Shown here: in pieces, positions 12,934 to 16,197 of the stretch
How the letters are laid out: the number at the start of each line of letters is the position of its first letter
Position numbering within the stretch: the first letter of the stretch is position 1
NCBI GenBank assembly: GCA_038210985.1
Contig: JBBQWB010000073.1
Span: 1-16,197 of the forward strand
DNA: 16,197 bases
DNA from: JAQUGA01 sp038210985
GTDB lineage: Bacteria; Bacteroidota; Bacteroidia; Bacteroidales; WCHB1-69
Reading direction: 5' to 3'
Notes under the pieces: generated by a model
The model's database searches: none
What the model was told of the DNA's origin: nothing
Seen by the model: the letters and a program-made list of their open reading frames with translations, nothing else
Translations under genes and position numbers: made by a program

Positions 12934-14265
12934 CTATTTCACAAATTTACAATTCCAAGTGAAGTTAGTTGAGCTGATTTTTACAATATATAAACCATGG
13001 TTTAGATTTTGAATTGGCAAAACACATTGATTTCCAGCCATTTTTTCTGAAAACACAATCTTTCCATCGGCAGAATATACATTTACGATTGCATTGTTGA
13101 TATCCTCTTGAAATTTTAAAGAAAATTCATTTTCTGTTTGACGGCGATTAACAAGATGGTTTGTGAATTCATTTATTGAATTTTCGCCTTGTGGAGTAAT
13201 AAGTTTACTGTAAACACCTTTGGAGGTTTCGTTGGTTGCAAAAAGTTTTACTGGAAAAGAAGAAGGTTGAAGATACGTATGAATAGGCGAAGCTTCAAAA
13301 CTAAAATCTCCATCGCCAAAATCCCAAACGTATTTTGTAACGGCTTTATCTCCCATAACAGAATTATATTGAACCGTGAGGGGATTATTTGAAATCACGT
13401 CATAAGTCCAGCTAAAAAACATTGTATCAAGAGGTTGTGAAAAGCTGAAAATTCTGAACAAAATAGAAGAGTCATAAACTCCATCGCCAACATCGCTAAC
13501 TGCCAAACGAACGTGGTAATTTACATTCGGGACAATAGCTATGGAAGCGGGAATAGCAGTTGTCATTCCATCAAACACAAAAAAAGCATTGGAACTGTCC
13601 GAATTATCGATATAATACTCGCAAAATTCGCAAGGTCCATTATTTCCTAATCCATTATTCAAGTTGTTGATTGAAACTGGCAAATCGGTATCTGGGATTT
13701 TTGTCATATTAAAATTCTCATAAAATCCGCCGCTAGGATTTGGACCAGAAATAAAAAAACCAAACATATCATTAAACGAAGTATTAACGAATTCGGGATA
13801 TTCTTCGGAAGCAAAAACATATTCGGAACATATTAATAACGAATCTTCTTGCAACATTACATCAAATTCAATAATTATGGCATCGTAGGTTTGCCCTTGA
13901 ATATAAGCAGTTAGCAACGAATCGCCAGGCAAAGAGTTGTTTGTATTTGCAAAAATGCTGGATGGATTTGCAATATCATCTACATTACCAGTAGAAATTA
14001 CTACTCCGCAATCTAAGCCACTTGAAGTTTCATAATCGGAGAAATAGCCGATTGTTTGAAGATTACCATTATACATAACATTTGAAATTTCGATATTACC
14101 CGAAAAAAGCATGTTATTTAAAAACGAAGCTACGGTAATTGAATCCACAACTATTAAGTCTTTTGTGTTTGAATTACTTTTTAAACTCTTGAAAATTGGC
14201 GATTGTGAATTTACGTTGGTTAAAAAAAACGTAATACTTAAAAATAAAATGGATATTTTTTTCAT
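12934..14265 (-). CDS. T9SS-secreted choice-of-anchor L / PKD domain protein
   Basis: A 443-residue surface protein. Signal peptide about 1-21 (ending N-V-N-S-Q). A choice-of-anchor L type domain about 40-275 shows G-Y-F-S...G-L-D-C-G-V-V-I-S-T-G-N-V-D-D-I, I-I-E-F-D-V, Y-V-F-A-S-E-E-Y-P-E-F-V-N-T-S-F-N-D-M-F-G-F-F-I-S-G-P-N-P and V-R-L-A-V-S-D-V-G-D-G-V-Y-D-S-S-I-L. A PKD domain about 285-355 has the hallmark W-D-F-G-D-G-D (314-320). A T9SS-like C-terminal domain covers about 375-443 (N-V-Y-S-A-D-G-K-I-V...G-L-Y-I-V-K-I...C-K-F-V-K), without the usual Y-P-N-P opening. Such proteins are displayed on or released from the surface; the ligand is unknown. Cysteines at 211 and 214 (P-C-E-F-C-E) may form a disulfide. 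A TATATTTG promoter box lies about 50 bases upstream. Confidence 0.87.
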   Translation of the reverse strand: MKKISILFLSITFFLTNVNSQSPIFKSLKSNSNTKDLIVVDSITVASFLNNMLFSGNIEISNVMYNGNLQTIGYFSDYETSSGLDCGVVISTGNVDDIANPSSIFANTNNSLPGDSLLTAYIQGQTYDAIIIEFDVMLQEDSLLICSEYVFASEEYPEFVNTSFNDMFGFFISGPNPSGGFYENFNMTKIPDTDLPVSINNLNNGLGNNGPCEFCEYYIDNSDSSNAFFVFDGMTTAIPASIAIVPNVNYHVRLAVSDVGDGVYDSSILFRIFSFSQPLDTMFFSWTYDVISNNPLTVQYNSVMGDKAVTKYVWDFGDGDFSFEASPIHTYLQPSSFPVKLFATNETSKGVYSKLITPQGENSINEFTNHLVNRRQTENEFSLKFQEDINNAIVNVYSADGKIVFSEKMAGNQCVLPIQNLNHGLYIVKISSTNFTWNCKFVK

Positions 14266-14283
14266 AGAGTAAGTTTTAAATTA

Positions 14284-14291
14284 TATTTTTG
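14284..14291 (+). promoter_or_regulatory. Candidate -7 box (TATTTTTG) for ppk2
   Basis: Fits TAnnTTTG on the plus strand, 80 bases before the ppk2 ATG. No clear -33 TTTG partner was found, and the spacer is very AT-rich, so a chance match is possible. Confidence 0.25.
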
Positions 14292-14313
14292 TGTATTAAT
14301 TAATATGTTGTAA

Positions 14314-14321
14314 CAAATATA
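14314..14321 (-). promoter_or_regulatory. Candidate -7 box (TATATTTG) for choice-of-anchor L gene
   Basis: On the minus strand TATATTTG exactly fits the Bacteroidota -7 consensus and lies 48 bases before the start codon at 14265, a normal leader length. No TTTG occurs at the ideal -33 distance. Confidence 0.4.
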
Positions 14322-14371
14322 CTAAATAAATATTGAAAAATAATTAAATCAATTATAAATTATTCTTTTAA

Positions 14372-15235
14372 ATGGATTCTCTGATATTTAAGCCAACCAA
14401 AACTATACTACAAGACATTGATACTTCCAATAGTGGTGTCTACTTCGATAAATCGCTTGCATTTAATGATTTAGAAAAAAAAGCTTCTGAGTTATCACAA
14501 CTTCAAGATATTCTTTATGCATACGATAAATACGCCCTATTGATAGTCATTCAAGGCATGGATGCATCGGGAAAAGACAGTTTAGTAAAAAATGTTTTTT
14601 CGGGCATGAACCCTCAAGGCTGTCATGTTTATAGTTTTAAAAGCCCTTCGTCCGAAGAGCTTGATCATGATTTTATTTGGAGATGTTATAATAAATTACC
14701 CCAACGAGGAATGATTGGAATTTTCAATCGTTCGTATTACGAAGAATTATTAATTGCCCGAATTCATCCTTCTATTTTAGAAAAACAAAAACTTCCAAAT
14801 TTACCAAAAGACACGAACGATAAACAATTTTGGCAAAATCGTTTTGATGCCATCAATGCAATGGAAAGACATGTAATTGAAAGTGGCACCCACATCGTAA
14901 AAGTTTTTTTACACATTTCAAAAGAAGAGCAAAAAGAGCGTTTTTTAAGACGAATAAACAAACAGGAAAAACATTGGAAAATAGCTGTAAGCGACATCAA
15001 AGAGCGTCAATATTGGAACGAATACATGAATTGCTATCAAGAAATACTTAATCAAACTTCTACTGCTATTGCTCCATGGCACGTTATTCCATCCGACAAA
15101 AAATGGTATTCGAGGGTTGCAGTTTCGGAAATAGTTCTTAAAAAATTAAAGTCTTTAAAACTCAAGTATCCTAAAATTGATGATGCTGTTTTAAAGGAGA
15201 TAATGGAAGCTAAGCGAATTTTAGAAAGCGAATAA
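14372..15235 (+). CDS. ppk2: PPK2-family polyphosphate kinase
   Basis: Uses inorganic polyphosphate to phosphorylate nucleotides (NMP or NDP), linking the polyphosphate store to the nucleotide pool in the cytoplasm. It has 287 residues, typical of single-domain PPK2. Visible motifs: Walker A G-M-D-A-S-G-K-D (62-69), Walker B-like G-I-F-N-R-S-Y-Y-E-E-L-L (116-127), the polyphosphate-facing basic lid R-R-I-N-K-Q-E-K-H-W-K (about 193-203) followed by D-I-K-E-R-Q-Y-W, and A-P-W-H-V-I-P-S-D-K-K-W-Y (about 233-245). The last block is a PPK2 signature. The length and the Cytophaga-like sequence suggest a class I or class III enzyme; I cannot tell which, so the preferred acceptor (NDP, NMP or both) is open. 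It is divergent from the choice-of-anchor L gene and convergent, with a 6-base gap, to the next gene. No ppk1 or exopolyphosphatase lies nearby. Confidence 0.94.
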   Translation: MDSLIFKPTKTILQDIDTSNSGVYFDKSLAFNDLEKKASELSQLQDILYAYDKYALLIVIQGMDASGKDSLVKNVFSGMNPQGCHVYSFKSPSSEELDHDFIWRCYNKLPQRGMIGIFNRSYYEELLIARIHPSILEKQKLPNLPKDTNDKQFWQNRFDAINAMERHVIESGTHIVKVFLHISKEEQKERFLRRINKQEKHWKIAVSDIKERQYWNEYMNCYQEILNQTSTAIAPWHVIPSDKKWYSRVAVSEIVLKKLKSLKLKYPKIDDAVLKEIMEAKRILESE

Positions 15236-15241
15236 AAAAAA

Positions 15242-15796
15242 TTAGAAATAAAATGATAATCTCGCCGAAGTATTTGTTTTAAAAACTGTTTTCAAATCAA
15301 CTCTCATAAATATTGGGTTGATATCCATTCCTATTGCAAAATTATCTGAAAGAAAATGATCATAGCCAACAAATGGACCAGCTAAATAATCGGAGTTTCC
15401 ATTGCTTTCGCCAATTGACCAAGATTTTATAAATCCACCTCTAACACCAATAGAGAGCAAACCTTGACTATACGATTTTAGCATCGAAACACCCGCTCCA
15501 ATATGAAAAAATGAATAATCATCGAAAGAACCAGTTAACGGATTGTCTTTTTTTTCGGCAAAGTAACTAAACTCAGGTTCAATTTTAATCTTTTTATTAA
15601 TAATAAATGGAATTGAAATTGTAGATTGAATTTGATCAATCAAATAAAAATTTGTCAAACGAGCACTCACACCAATTTGCACCTGCGAAAGGGATGCTGG
15701 TTTTTTACTTTCAACCATTTCATTATCGTCTTGAGCATGAATTGAAAATGAGAAAACAAGGATTAAGGAAATGATAAACCAAAATTTTAATTTCAT
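15242..15796 (-). CDS. Small outer-membrane beta-barrel protein
   Basis: A 184-residue exported protein. Signal peptide about 1-22 (F-W-F-I-I-S-L-I-L-V-F-S-F-S-I-H-A-Q), a short acidic linker (D-D-N-E-M-V-E-S-K-K), then alternating strand-like segments: V-Q-I-G-V-S-A-R-L, I-K-I-E-P-E-F-S-Y-F, F-H-I-G-A-G-V-S-M-L, L-L-S-I-G-V-R-G-G-F, Y-L-A-G-P-F-V-G-Y and F-A-I-G-M-D-I-N-P-I-F. It ends A-R-L-S-F-Y-F with a terminal Phe, as for proteins folded by the BAM machinery. About eight strands fit an OmpW/OmpX-sized barrel, but no named family is certain. It starts 17 bases after the stop of the gene on its right, so the two are likely co-transcribed. Function unknown. Confidence 0.8.
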   Translation of the reverse strand: MKLKFWFIISLILVFSFSIHAQDDNEMVESKKPASLSQVQIGVSARLTNFYLIDQIQSTISIPFIINKKIKIEPEFSYFAEKKDNPLTGSFDDYSFFHIGAGVSMLKSYSQGLLSIGVRGGFIKSWSIGESNGNSDYLAGPFVGYDHFLSDNFAIGMDINPIFMRVDLKTVFKTNTSARLSFYF

Positions 15797-15812
15797 AATA
15801 TGATTTATTTGG

Positions 15813-16197
15813 TTAATAATAGTCTTTTCTCGAACCGAAATGTACTCCTAAATAAAACGAAAAAAACAAGCGTTGAGGGTCGTTAAATGACATTATTTGG
15901 ACTGAATTCAAATATGCTTCCATACAAAAGCCAGTTTCGAGACTTCTAAGTTTTCTGTCTTGATTTCCAAATTCAAAATTCAAACCTAATTTTCCGAATA
16001 CTCCTGGATGCGGTGTAATATTAAAAAAGCCTTTTGCAAAAGGACCATTTCCATATATATTATCTACATTATGTTTATCTGGGTCGTAGCGTTCGGTAGT
16101 AAGATTGGTTTCGTAAGTACCGGGAACAAAATTAATAATGTACAAATAAACGGGTGATGACATTCCCAATGACAAACCCGTAAAGGCAACGTATCTA
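15813..16197 (-). CDS. Partial beta-barrel-like protein, C-terminal part
   Basis: The frame is open to the right edge of the window, so the N-terminus and any signal peptide are missing; at least 127 residues are visible. An internal TTG at 16175 is not a convincing start, because the open frame with coding-like residues (R-Y-V-A-F-T-G-L-S-L-G-M-S-S-P-V-Y) continues beyond it. The visible part has strand-like pieces (P-V-Y-L-Y-I-I-N-F, F-G-K-L-G-L-N-F-E-F-G, L-E-T-G-F-C-M-E-A-Y, L-F-F-S-F-Y-L-G-V-H-F-G) and ends G-S-R-K-D-Y-Y. This pattern fits a small Bacteroidota outer-membrane protein of unknown function. It precedes the other beta-barrel gene by 16 bases on the same strand. Confidence 0.7.
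   Translation of the reverse strand, partial: RYVAFTGLSLGMSSPVYLYIINFVPGTYETNLTTERYDPDKHNVDNIYGNGPFAKGFFNITPHPGVFGKLGLNFEFGNQDRKLRSLETGFCMEAYLNSVQIMSFNDPQRLFFSFYLGVHFGSRKDYY

Overview
The window looks like a chromosomal segment from a member of the Bacteroidota. The DNA is AT-rich. Three proteins end in type IX secretion (T9SS) C-terminal sorting domains. Several promoters resemble the Bacteroidota -7 box TAnnTTTG, many exported proteins have signal peptides ending in AQ or SQ, and the intergenic spacers hold low-complexity and palindromic repeats typical of the phylum. The genus cannot be fixed from this sequence.

Left part (1-4399): the 5' end of an unidentified minus-strand gene leaves the window at base 1. 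A small plus-strand gene (to 437) encodes a protein made of repeated D-x-D-Y-K-A units (DUF6150-like). Converging on it is a tight five-gene minus-strand operon, in transcription order: exported thioredoxin, DUF2271 protein with T9SS tail, ApbE-type FMN transferase, DUF4266 lipoprotein ending GGGCGCN, DUF3570 outer-membrane beta-barrel. Several junctions overlap or nearly do. The most interesting idea in the window is that the DUF2271 protein carries a D-A-I-T-G-A-T motif resembling a flavinylation site and could be the substrate of the neighbouring ApbE. The cassette would then be an envelope or surface flavin/thiol redox system.

Middle part (4513-9706): a 3-methyladenine DNA glycosylase (Mpg/AAG family) lies just downstream of an unrecognised 274-residue gene on the minus strand. 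Divergent from these is malQ (4-alpha-glucanotransferase). It is followed by a repeat-filled spacer and a small exported hypothetical protein. Convergent to that is a sigma-54-type response regulator whose receiver domain has lost most of its phosphorylation-site residues.

Right part (9707-16197): a low-molecular-weight protein tyrosine phosphatase sits between two long gene-free spacers with hairpins and a possible mobile-element remnant. Two large T9SS-secreted surface proteins follow on the minus strand (Ig-like/SprB-like; choice-of-anchor L plus PKD), separated by a spacer with several palindromic repeats. A PPK2-family polyphosphate kinase runs on the plus strand. Finally there are two small outer-membrane beta-barrel-like genes on the minus strand, the last running off the window. 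No tRNA, rRNA, CRISPR array or intact insertion sequence was recognised.
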